A stretch of DNA of 33,788 nucleotides, from contig JABXHI010000065.1 of NCBI GenBank assembly GCA_013393415.1, forward strand, positions 1 through 33,788, in the 5' to 3' direction. Position 1 is the first letter of the stretch, and each line of letters starts with the position of its first letter. The notes beneath the pieces are model-generated. The model was not told the origin of the DNA, searched no databases, and saw nothing but the letters and a program-made list of their open reading frames with translations. This stretch comes from Micrococcaceae bacterium (GTDB lineage Bacteria; Actinomycetota; Actinomycetes; Actinomycetales; Micrococcaceae). Below, piece by piece: positions 7,101 to 14,291 of this stretch. The translations under genes were made by a program, and so were the position numbers.

Positions 7101-9910
7101 TTTGTTCCGGTCACCTTTCCACCGGCCAACACGCGTTCAGCCCAGTCGGCTAGGAGTGGGCGGTTTATCTTTGAATTATGTCGAATATCAACCGGGACAT
7201 CATCGGTGATTAGCACGGCAGCAATGTCAACATCGGTGGCTGCACGCACTGCATCGGTAAGGTCGGTCGGCGCGAGTCCAGGCTTGATTGACTGATCCGT
7301 TGGCTCGATGACGGCAACGATCGCCTGTGTGCCGACGGGCCCGACTCCCACGATGGCTACCCGGCTCACTTGGGATAGCCGCTGGATATCGTCTTCCGGC
7401 CCGCCTGGACCAAGCACCCCGGTTGGTGGGGTCACGATGTGATGGGTACGGCCTTCAATCCATAGCCGCCCGTCTTCGTCGAGATGGCCAATATCGCCGG
7501 TACGGTGCCACTGTAGGCCATCCACCGTGTCGACTCGTGTTTGGCGGTTGGTGTTGTACAGCTTGTCATAACCGGCCAGCATATGGGGTGTCGAAATGAC
7601 GATCTCTGCTAGGTGGCCGACCGCTTCATCCCCTTCGAGGATGGTGTCGGATGGTCGACCGTAAAAATCCAACGGTGCCATTGCCACACGCACGACGTCC
7701 AGAGGCTTGCCGACACAAACGCCGCGGTCATTCCGGTCGCCTAAAGCCCGCTGAGTGTGGTGATCGATATCCGAGATGAGCAAGGATTCGGTCATGCCGT
7801 AAGGCGAGTGGAACTCAGCATTTGGTACCAGTTCCAGAACGTCGTCCATCAGGGGCACGGGTACTGGCGCGCCGGCTGATAACAACATCGAGATGCCTTC
7901 CAATGCAGTACGTTGTGTGTGACGTAGTTCGTGTGCGGTGGCCACGACATTGCGTAGCGCTGCGGGTGAAGCAAAGATCATGGTCGTCTCCCCGGCGATG
8001 GCGGCATCAGCCAGCGCAGTGGCGGTGAGCGTTGCCGGTTTGGTGACCGACATATTCGGTGTCACCGATGTAGCACCAATGGCGGGACCAAGGAGCGCAA
8101 ACGGTGCAAAGCCAGCCAACAGGCTTGAACCAGGTTCGACGTTGAGTGTGTATTGCAGGCGCTGGGTAAGAGCGGACAATTTTTGGTGGGTATATCGGAC
8201 CCCTTTTGCCGGCCCTGTAGAACCGGAGGTAAACAGGATTGCTGCATCGTCTGCCGGTGCTGGATCAGGATGCGTGGCCTCTTCCTGGTATGTTTGGCCA
8301 GCATATTTCGTGGCAAAACCGTACATGGAGCCACTCAGCCCCAGGGCTTTGCGCGCGACGGGACTCATTGTGCGAACGCTGAGACGCTTGCCCGGGAGGT
8401 TCGTTGCGCGAGCCAACGTGATACCGGGTGTTTCGCCAATGATCCATCGCGGTGCTGCAGATTTGATTGCTCGAGTCATACCTGCCACGCCCAGTCCCGC
8501 ATCGGTGACGACGGCTACTCCGCCGACGCGTAGGACAGCATAGAGCGCCGCGGTGAGGTCTCGGCCTGGTTCAACTAGCATCGACACGCGGTCGCCGGGG
8601 CGCATCCCCGCAGCACGGAGCCCAATGGCCATCGCATTGACGATTGAAGAGAGCTTGGACCAAGACACTTCAAAAGGCTTGCCGTGTGCATCCGTGGCGG
8701 TCATGTCGACCATGGCCTTCTTCGATGAGTCAGTCCAGCGGTCGAGGAACTCCCAGAGTGGGGCGTATTGCCCCACGGCTACTGAACCGCGAGAAGCGTT
8801 CACATCGGGTGCAGGTCGGGTATCACCGTCGAGCTGTTGGCGGACCCAGCCAAGGATGGGCTCGGCGATATTGCGATCTTCAGCTAGGAGATGGCCGGCA
8901 GTATCATAACGGTGTATTTGCACGTTGTTGAGACGTTCCAACAGGTCATGTTGATACCGGTCCAGAAACACTGGATCCTTGGCGCCCCATAAGAGCAGCG
9001 CAGGTTTCTCTGTCGCGGCTACGCCGTCAGCGACCCGTCGTAACGCCTTACGAGAGCGGTGTGTTGTGCTGGCGGGAATGTCCGCGACGAAACCACCAAT
9101 GCCTGCGCGGCGGGTATGATCCGCGTACGGTGCTTTATACGCGTTTTTCACTGCGGTAGAGAGTGCGGGATTGCCAAGCGCAAGTGTGGTGTCTAAGAAC
9201 GCGGGTGTAACGACAGTGGAGCCAGCTAGCAGCGGACCTGCCAGAGCGGCTTGCAATGGTGTTGGAATGGGTTGGGACTCGTCGTGCCAGACGGCAGTAT
9301 TCAGCGTGATCATGCCGGCTGGGTCGAGGCCGGAACCTGCCTCGCGAATCGTATGATGCGTTGCCCAGCCAAGCGTTACAACGCCGCCCCAATCGTGTCC
9401 GAGCGTAAACAACGGCACTTGCGGCTCCGGATCAAGCAGCGCTGCAAGGACGGCATCAAGGTCGAATATGCGCTGGTCCAGCGTTCGATACGTTGTATCT
9501 TGACCTTTAGCAGAGGGCAGCTCAGTGTGGCCAAGTCGTTGGGAGAAACCCATATCCAATTGGTCTGGTGCGATCACTCGAATGATGGGTGCACGTCCAG
9601 CACCGGAACCGAGATCAAGAGTTTCCTTGGCGGCATCGATACCGGCTTGAGCGACTCCCCGCCAAAGATACGACCAGGTTGGATTTCCATGGACGGCGAC
9701 GATGATGGCGTCGACATCGTCAGCTGAGAAGCCCAATTCCTCAAGCGCAGGACCGTTGTCCAGCACGTGGAACTGTCGAGTTCCATCAATGGTGACCGCA
9801 TCGACGAGTCGTGACCACCGAGGATCCCACCCCGGCAGTTTCACAGGATCAACAACTGAGTGAGGGTATTGTGCCGGTTGAGGAGAGATCATGGGGGAGG
9901 AGTTCACCAC
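7097..9910 (-). CDS. oleBC: OleBC fusion: beta-lactone decarboxylase plus beta-lactone synthetase
   Basis: 937 residues carrying two enzymes of olefin biosynthesis. The OleB part (about 1-365) is an alpha/beta hydrolase of the haloalkane-dehalogenase type: VHGNPTW (73-79), nucleophile Asp173 in LGHDWGGV, LLWGAKDPVF, and a late His in TAGHLLAEDRN. OleB removes CO2 from the cis-beta-lactone to give the alkene. The OleC part (about 380-937) is an ANL adenylate-forming enzyme: phosphate loop ILFTSGSTGPAKGV, then YGMTESLL and WHRTGDIGHLDEDGRLWIEG. OleC turns the beta-hydroxy acid into the beta-lactone. A fused OleB-OleC is known from Micrococcus-type actinobacteria. The start is GTG (9908-9910), overlapping the oleA stop by 7 bases. 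ATG at 9892 is an alternative, but neither has a clear Shine-Dalgarno. Confidence 0.93.
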   Translation of the reverse strand: MVNSSPMISPQPAQYPHSVVDPVKLPGWDPRWSRLVDAVTIDGTRQFHVLDNGPALEELGFSADDVDAIIVAVHGNPTWSYLWRGVAQAGIDAAKETLDLGSGAGRAPIIRVIAPDQLDMGFSQRLGHTELPSAKGQDTTYRTLDQRIFDLDAVLAALLDPEPQVPLFTLGHDWGGVVTLGWATHHTIREAGSGLDPAGMITLNTAVWHDESQPIPTPLQAALAGPLLAGSTVVTPAFLDTTLALGNPALSTAVKNAYKAPYADHTRRAGIGGFVADIPASTTHRSRKALRRVADGVAATEKPALLLWGAKDPVFLDRYQHDLLERLNNVQIHRYDTAGHLLAEDRNIAEPILGWVRQQLDGDTRPAPDVNASRGSVAVGQYAPLWEFLDRWTDSSKKAMVDMTATDAHGKPFEVSWSKLSSIVNAMAIGLRAAGMRPGDRVSMLVEPGRDLTAALYAVLRVGGVAVVTDAGLGVAGMTRAIKSAAPRWIIGETPGITLARATNLPGKRLSVRTMSPVARKALGLSGSMYGFATKYAGQTYQEEATHPDPAPADDAAILFTSGSTGPAKGVRYTHQKLSALTQRLQYTLNVEPGSSLLAGFAPFALLGPAIGATSVTPNMSVTKPATLTATALADAAIAGETTMIFASPAALRNVVATAHELRHTQRTALEGISMLLSAGAPVPVPLMDDVLELVPNAEFHSPYGMTESLLISDIDHHTQRALGDRNDRGVCVGKPLDVVRVAMAPLDFYGRPSDTILEGDEAVGHLAEIVISTPHMLAGYDKLYNTNRQTRVDTVDGLQWHRTGDIGHLDEDGRLWIEGRTHHIVTPPTGVLGPGGPEDDIQRLSQVSRVAIVGVGPVGTQAIVAVIEPTDQSIKPGLAPTDLTDAVRAATDVDIAAVLITDDVPVDIRHNSKINRPLLADWAERVLAGGKVTGTK

Positions 9911-10926
9911 TCTATTTCTAGCATTGCGACGTTCAAACCGGAGCCGACTCCCATCGTGAGCACCCGGTCACCGACTGTGAATGAATCCAACTCACGCGCG
10001 AGCGTGATGGGGAGGGCAGCTGGGCCGATATTGCCCAGCTCAGGGAACGTTGTGGGTATCTTTTTGCGGTCGATGCCGGCAGATTTAATGATGGCATCGG
10101 TGTGCATTTGGGAGACCTGGTGGGTGATGTAGCGATCCATGCTGCGCCAGTTCCAGTCGGCTGGGGTATCGTTCCAAGCGTCCATGACCAATTCCAGCCC
10201 ATTTTCTAATAACCCAGCAGAATCGGTGTACATACCGTTGTGGCCACCCTGGCACAACTGGTGATGTTGCGTTCCTGCACGGGTGACGCCTCGCAGAATG
10301 CGGTGGCCTTCAGGATGCTTATCTGCTCGTCCAAGGACGGCTGCTGCAGCACCCGACCCCAGCGTCAAGGAAGCAAACTGCTGCATGAAATTGTCGCGGG
10401 TGGTTTTATCCGACAACAGGTTGCGTAGGGTGGATTCTTGAACTTGTTTCGCATCTTCACCAGCCACGACGACGGCGTAGTCGATCTGGCCTGCATCAAT
10501 GAGCGTTGAGGCAAGATCCATGCCGTTGACAAACCCGAGGCACGCATTGGTGATATCGAAATTGGTAGCCGATGGGGCCAGACCCATCGAGTCATGGATC
10601 TGTACAGAAACGGCAGGCTCTAGTTCGGTTCGGGTGACCGAGGTGTTGATGAGTAGCCCCACAGCATCCGGGGCAATACCGGCTTCGGCCAGGGCTTTTA
10701 CGCCGGCCTGGGCCGCGCCAGCTACGTAATCTTGCGGGTCTTCCCACATACGTCGTGCACGAACGCCAGCGACACGTTGCAGGAGACGATTGGGGAGACG
10801 CAGACGTTTGAGTACGGATGCGAGTCGATCGTCGATCATGTCAGAGGTGACTTCCACCGGAGCGGTCACTTCTACCACAGAAAGTAATGCCGCGTTGTGG
10901 TGAATTGAAACCGCATTAGAACTCAC
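9904..10926 (-). CDS. oleA: OleA: thiolase-like acyl-CoA condensing enzyme (long-chain olefin synthesis)
   Basis: A 340-residue member of the thiolase superfamily. OleA joins two fatty acyl-CoAs head to head by a non-decarboxylative Claisen condensation, giving the 2-alkyl-3-keto acid. Catalytic residues are visible: Cys129 in DITNACLGF, His269 in YITHQVSQMH, Asn299 in LGNIGPAALP, and Glu103 in TRTELEPAVS, matching in order and spacing Cys143, His285, Asn315 and Glu117 of Xanthomonas OleA. Length is as expected. The start is GTG at 10924-10926 with only a weak GGA upstream; the next Met (residue 30) would cut into the fold. It is the first gene of the ole operon, with 172 bp to the M56 gene. 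FabH-like (KAS III) annotations are the likely wrong alternative. Confidence 0.92.
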   Translation of the reverse strand: MSSNAVSIHHNAALLSVVEVTAPVEVTSDMIDDRLASVLKRLRLPNRLLQRVAGVRARRMWEDPQDYVAGAAQAGVKALAEAGIAPDAVGLLINTSVTRTELEPAVSVQIHDSMGLAPSATNFDITNACLGFVNGMDLASTLIDAGQIDYAVVVAGEDAKQVQESTLRNLLSDKTTRDNFMQQFASLTLGSGAAAAVLGRADKHPEGHRILRGVTRAGTQHHQLCQGGHNGMYTDSAGLLENGLELVMDAWNDTPADWNWRSMDRYITHQVSQMHTDAIIKSAGIDRKKIPTTFPELGNIGPAALPITLARELDSFTVGDRVLTMGVGSGLNVAMLEIEW

Positions 10927-10960
10927 GTTGGACTGTCCATTTCTGTTTATTCGCGTTCAC

Positions 10961-10996
10961 AATTGGTAGCTATGCTCCAATTACTTGACTTGTCAT
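10961..10996 (-). promoter_or_regulatory. Palindrome over the likely oleA promoter
   Basis: AATTGG (10961-10966) and CCAATT (10977-10982) are perfect inverted arms. An inner AGC/GCT pair sits around TAT, making an almost full 22-bp dyad. On the minus strand ATGACA (10991-10996; 5 of 6 to TTGACA) precedes it, and the -10 (CATAGC or TAGCTA, weak) would fall inside the dyad. It ends 34 bases upstream of the oleA GTG. It looks like an operator or 5' hairpin for the ole operon; the binding protein is unknown. Its half-site differs from those upstream of cydA. Confidence 0.4.
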
Positions 10997-11098
10997 AACG
11001 ACCCAGCCTAGCGCGGTTTTTGCAGTCACGCGATTCGAGGTACAGATCGTATCCTCCCAGCATAGTTTCGCCCTGAGTGGACTCTTGCTCTGGCGGGC

Positions 11099-12070
11099 TC
11101 ACACCAGACTGATGAACGCAGGCCCGATCACGAGGAGACCAGACAGGATTATAACCAGGCTAACTCTACATGAACCCAGCGGTCTTCTTGGTCCAATGAG
11201 TCGTCTTAAACGCCGTGACGCGACCTGTGCGGGGTGTTGGTGATGGGGCGCCATCTGCTGACCGGTATCTTGTGCTTGTTGTTCTAAGGTATGGGCCAAC
11301 GCAGAGGTAAGATCACGGGTTTGATGCTGTGTCAGGGCGACGTCGTCGGCCATGATTTCGGTCAACTCGGTGACTTCGTCAACGGCGACGCTGGTGGCAG
11401 GAAACCATGGCACTGCTTTGTGCCAGGCTTGGAACACCAGCCGCAAAAGGTCGTGGCGTTGAGTGAGGTGGGCGGATTCATGTGTCAACACCGCAGACAG
11501 TTGCTCTGCGGACAACTGGTTCAATAAACCCCGCGACACGACGGTGATGGATTGTTGGGCCGCGGGAAGACAATACGCCAACGGGTGCTCAACCGGTAGT
11601 ACACGAGTGTTGTTGGCCGTCTGTGAAGTCTGATCTAATCCGTGGTCATGTTCTTGGAGGGAAGCAGAGAGCAGTTCCACGAATTCTCGGTGTTTTTTCC
11701 GCTGGCGAAAGGTCGTGAAAGTCGTGTGGAGCAGCACGAGGGTCAGGTGGCCAAAAAGTATGCCACTCAGGGTGACGGCGGCCAATCCAAGTGGTTCCCA
11801 GCGGGGGTCGTTGAAGACCCCTGCTATCCCATCGCTGAGAAGAACCTGCAGCAATTTGCTGCCTGCGGTCAGAATGCCACTTCCAAAGGGCTGCAATCCC
11901 CAGGTCAGCGGAGCGCTCACCAGTGCGAGACCGCCACTCAGGCCAATTGCTTGCCACAGGACTGACGTGGCCCCGGGCGCGCGTGATGGCCACTTCGCGC
12001 GTTGTAGCCACATCGGCACAGGCCACGCGAGTAACACGGCAAGCAGTGCGAGCAGATACGGGGTCAGCAT
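11099..12070 (-). CDS. M56 family membrane metallopeptidase (BlaR1-like, no sensor domain)
   Basis: 323 residues. Hydrophobic segments lie at about 2-20, 37-55, 93-116 and the C-terminus (about 304-322), so it is a membrane protein. The zinc-peptidase motif is HESAH (197-201), followed by a Glu-containing VTELTEIMADDVAL that supplies the third ligand in this family. Family members such as BlaR1, MecR1 and mycobacterial Rv1845c cleave or inactivate a BlaI-type repressor. Here the C-terminal penicillin-binding sensor domain of BlaR1 is absent, so the signal is not obviously a beta-lactam. It is encoded 21 bases after blaI on the same strand, hence one operon. ATG 12068-12070 has GGAGG only 3 bases upstream. 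It probably releases BlaI from the cyd/blaI promoters. Confidence 0.88.
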   Translation of the reverse strand: MLTPYLLALLAVLLAWPVPMWLQRAKWPSRAPGATSVLWQAIGLSGGLALVSAPLTWGLQPFGSGILTAGSKLLQVLLSDGIAGVFNDPRWEPLGLAAVTLSGILFGHLTLVLLHTTFTTFRQRKKHREFVELLSASLQEHDHGLDQTSQTANNTRVLPVEHPLAYCLPAAQQSITVVSRGLLNQLSAEQLSAVLTHESAHLTQRHDLLRLVFQAWHKAVPWFPATSVAVDEVTELTEIMADDVALTQHQTRDLTSALAHTLEQQAQDTGQQMAPHHQHPAQVASRRLRRLIGPRRPLGSCRVSLVIILSGLLVIGPAFISLV

Positions 12071-12091
12071 ATGCCTCCGTGCATGGCAGCC

Positions 12092-12508
12092 CTAAATGTC
12101 GCGAGACTGTAGGAGACGTTGCACTTGCTGTGCATCAGTGGCGTCAATGCCGCCGATGAAACGGGCTAAGACGGCGTGCTTATCGACGGCCGATCCGAGG
12201 ACATCATTGAGCAGTTGCACAGTGTGTTCTTCGCGGCTGGTCGTTGCAGTGAACTCATGCGGGCGTCGGGACGAGTCCTTGGTGACAAACCCTTTTTTGT
12301 TGAGGCGTCCAAGCACCGTGAGCACGGTGGTGATGGCCGGTTCACTGTCCTGGCGGGCAGCCAACGTATCACGCACTTCGTTTGCGGTCAGCGCTTGTGC
12401 TGAATCCCAGAGGAGTTCCATGATCGCCTGTTCGAGTTCGCCCAATGCGGCCCCTTCTTCGTTCAAGAGTCTTCGCGTGGTGTGAGTGGCTGACGCGATA
12501 CTCAGCAA
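12092..12508 (-). CDS. blaI: BlaI/MecI/CopY family transcriptional repressor
   Basis: 138 residues. A winged helix-turn-helix covers about 20-85: LGELEQAIMELLWD, LTANEVRDTL and AITTVLTVLGRLNKKGFV are the hallmark stretches of the BlaI family. The C-terminal part (about 90-138) is the helical dimerisation region, where family members are cut by their M56 partner. The frame starts with TTG (12506-12508); no ATG or GTG lies upstream of the conserved part. A -10-like TAGAAT on the minus strand (12530-12535) implies a leader of only about 15 bases. The gene is divergent from cydA, and two 17-bp dyads lie between them, so it probably represses itself and cydABDC. Assignment to the family is firm; the target is inferred from location and dyads. 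Confidence 0.92.
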   Translation of the reverse strand: MLSIASATHTTRRLLNEEGAALGELEQAIMELLWDSAQALTANEVRDTLAARQDSEPAITTVLTVLGRLNKKGFVTKDSSRRPHEFTATTSREEHTVQLLNDVLGSAVDKHAVLARFIGGIDATDAQQVQRLLQSRDI

Positions 12509-12529
12509 GTCGGTATCTGTTGAATAGTT

Positions 12530-12535
12530 ATTCTA
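12530..12535 (-). promoter_or_regulatory. Candidate -10 element of the blaI-M56 promoter
   Basis: TAGAAT on the minus strand, 22 bases before the blaI TTG. The -35 position (17-18 bases away, TAAAAA or GTAAAA) is weak and falls at the edge of operator 1, so the same dyad could control both directions. Confidence 0.4.
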
Positions 12536-12553
12536 GCGCGAGCCAGTCTGAAT

Positions 12554-12570
12554 TTTTACATTGCGTAGAA
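12554..12570. promoter_or_regulatory. Operator 1: BlaI-like 17-bp dyad over the cydA -35
   Basis: TTTTAC, five bases (ATTGC), then GTAGAA: an inverted repeat with one mismatch to the perfect half-site TTCTAC/GTAGAA. It covers the -35 hexamer TTTACA of the cydA promoter and the -35 zone of the blaI promoter. BlaI-family dimers bind short dyads of this style. Confidence 0.65.
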
Positions 12571-12583
12571 GTGTGGGTAAGAT
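12555..12583 (+). promoter_or_regulatory. Promoter of cydABDC
   Basis: -35 TTTACA (12555-12560; 5 of 6 to consensus), 17-bp spacer, -10 TAAGAT (12578-12583). Transcription would start near 12590, giving an 80-base leader before cydA. This is the best sigma-A-type promoter seen in the window. Confidence 0.7.
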
Positions 12584-12586
12584 GAG

Positions 12587-12603
12587 TTCTACGTCGTGTA
12601 GAA
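12587..12603. promoter_or_regulatory. Operator 2: perfect BlaI-like dyad at the cydA transcription start
   Basis: TTCTAC (12587-12592), GTCGT, GTAGAA (12598-12603): a perfect inverted repeat with the same 6-5-6 layout as operator 1. Its centre is 33 bp from that of operator 1, about three helical turns. It lies 4 bp after the -10 and covers the predicted +1, so a bound repressor would block initiation. Confidence 0.7.
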
Positions 12604-12669
12604 GTATGTGTGTCGCGACGATGAATGTCGAGCATCGGCGTTGAACGCGCTGGTGAGGAGGGACCCTTC

Positions 12670-14250
12670 ATGGATCCTCTTGAGGTTGCCCGGTGGCAGT
12701 TTGGGATTACCACTGTCTATCATTTTCTCATGGTGCCACTCACCATTGGTTTGGGGATTGTCCTGGCGACAATGCAGACCGCCTGGCATCGAACCGGTAA
12801 AGAACAGTACCTGCGAATGACGAAATTCTGGGGCAAGATCTTCATGATTAACTTCATCATGGGTGTTGCCACAGGCTTGGTTCAAGAGTTCCAGTTCGGT
12901 ATGGCCTGGAGCGAGTACTCTCGGTTCGTCGGCGATGTCTTTGGTGCCCCGTTGGCCATGGAAGCCCTCATTGCGTTCTTCCTTGAATCCGTATTTATCG
13001 GTGTTTGGGTCTTCGGTTGGGGACGCGTGCGCCCACGGGTACACTTAACTGTACTGTGGCTGGCAGTGATCGGATCAGTCGTCTCTGCGTACTTTATCCT
13101 CGCTGCCAATTCGTTCATGCAACATCCGGTCGGTGTGGAATTTGTCGATGGTCGCGCACAGATGGTCGATTTTTGGGCGGTCATGACCAACCCCACGCTG
13201 CTCGTGCACTTTCCGCACACCATCTTCGGTGCTCTGGCCGTCGCGGGGTCGATGCTGCTTGGTATTGCGTGGTATCACCTGTGGAAGCGACGCAAAGAAG
13301 GCATCGATACCGTAGATGACAACGGTTACGTCGTCGTTGGCTCTAACGGGTCGAAAGGTCGCGACGAAATCGACTACAAAGGATGGCGGTCCTCCTTCCG
13401 ATGGGGCGGCTGGGTGGCCATCGTCGCGTTTCTCGGAACAGCATTTACTGGTCACGCCCAGGCACAAATGATGATTGAACAGCAACCCCTCAAAATGGCC
13501 GCAGCCGAAGCTGCGTGTCACGACGGCACCGGCTTTTCTGTCTTGTCGGTGGCCGGCCGCGATGGTGAAGGTGCCACAACCTGCGACGATGTCGTGGGGG
13601 TTTTCGAAATTCCAGGTCTGCTCTCCTTCTTGGCGCATAACGACTTTTCCACTCCGGTGGAAGGCGTCAATAGCTTGATACCGGAATATGAAGAGCAATT
13701 TGGGACGCATTTGCCAGACGATCCACGCTATGGCGAACGCGCCGGTTCCGAAATCGAATATCTGCCCATTATGGAAGTTACCTACTGGGGCTTTCGAGCC
13801 ATGATCACCTTTGGCGGTATTGCTGCCTTGGCGGCTGGCATCGGTCTGTGGATTGGACGCAAGGGGACGGTGCCACATGATAAGACACTGATGAACATGG
13901 CCTGGCTATCGATACTCGCGCCGTTTGCCGCAAACTCAGCGGGTTGGGTGTTCACGGAGATGGGCCGACAGCCCTTCACCGTCGCCCCGAACCTTGACCT
14001 CGCCGGAGTCGACCAGGTCTGGCAATTTACCGCCGCCGCGGTCTCCCCGGGCGTCTCCGGCGAAGAAATCATCTTCTCGTTGGTTGCCCTGACGCTGATC
14101 TATGCCTTGCTATTGGTGGTCGAAATCGTGCTGCTGGTCCGCTACATCAGAGGTGGTCACCCCGCCGGAATGCCGGAGCTGTTGGCAGATGAAGACGATG
14201 ACGACGACCACGACAAACCATCCTCAGACGTGTTGTCCTTCGCGTACTAA
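12670..14250 (+). CDS. cydA: Cytochrome bd oxidase subunit I (CydA)
   Basis: 526-residue integral membrane subunit that oxidises menaquinol and carries haems b558, b595 and d. Expected residues are visible: His18 (haem b595 ligand type, VYHFLMVPL), Glu98 and Glu106 in MEALIAFFLESVF (as E. coli Glu99/Glu107), His183 in FPHTIFGA, and KMAAAEA matching the quinol-site Lys/Glu of E. coli. The quinol loop is short, with two cysteines (AACHDG, TTCDD), as in mycobacterial enzymes where they form a disulfide. The GRQPW signature reads GRQPF (432-436), and the Glu four residues later in E. coli (Glu445) is absent. Start ATG 12670 is preceded by AGGAGGG 7 bases away; the longer frame from 12625 lacks this. 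First gene of cydABDC, probably BlaI-controlled. Confidence 0.96.
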   Translation: MDPLEVARWQFGITTVYHFLMVPLTIGLGIVLATMQTAWHRTGKEQYLRMTKFWGKIFMINFIMGVATGLVQEFQFGMAWSEYSRFVGDVFGAPLAMEALIAFFLESVFIGVWVFGWGRVRPRVHLTVLWLAVIGSVVSAYFILAANSFMQHPVGVEFVDGRAQMVDFWAVMTNPTLLVHFPHTIFGALAVAGSMLLGIAWYHLWKRRKEGIDTVDDNGYVVVGSNGSKGRDEIDYKGWRSSFRWGGWVAIVAFLGTAFTGHAQAQMMIEQQPLKMAAAEAACHDGTGFSVLSVAGRDGEGATTCDDVVGVFEIPGLLSFLAHNDFSTPVEGVNSLIPEYEEQFGTHLPDDPRYGERAGSEIEYLPIMEVTYWGFRAMITFGGIAALAAGIGLWIGRKGTVPHDKTLMNMAWLSILAPFAANSAGWVFTEMGRQPFTVAPNLDLAGVDQVWQFTAAAVSPGVSGEEIIFSLVALTLIYALLLVVEIVLLVRYIRGGHPAGMPELLADEDDDDDHDKPSSDVLSFAY

Positions 14251-14291
14251 TGCGGTGGAGAGCAACAGGAACAGAAAGGTAAAACGCCATC

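Noticed and set aside
7938..8543. 201-codon frame on the plus strand inside oleBC
   Set aside because: It is antisense to the OleC catalytic region, which carries clear motifs; the frame has no recognisable domain.
12625..12669. Longer CydA start at ATG 12625
   Set aside because: The strong AGGAGGG and the family's N-terminal MDPLEVARWQFG both point to 12670.
13075..13878. 267-codon frame antisense to cydA
   Set aside because: It mirrors CydA membrane and loop coding sequence, shows no domain and has no ribosome site.
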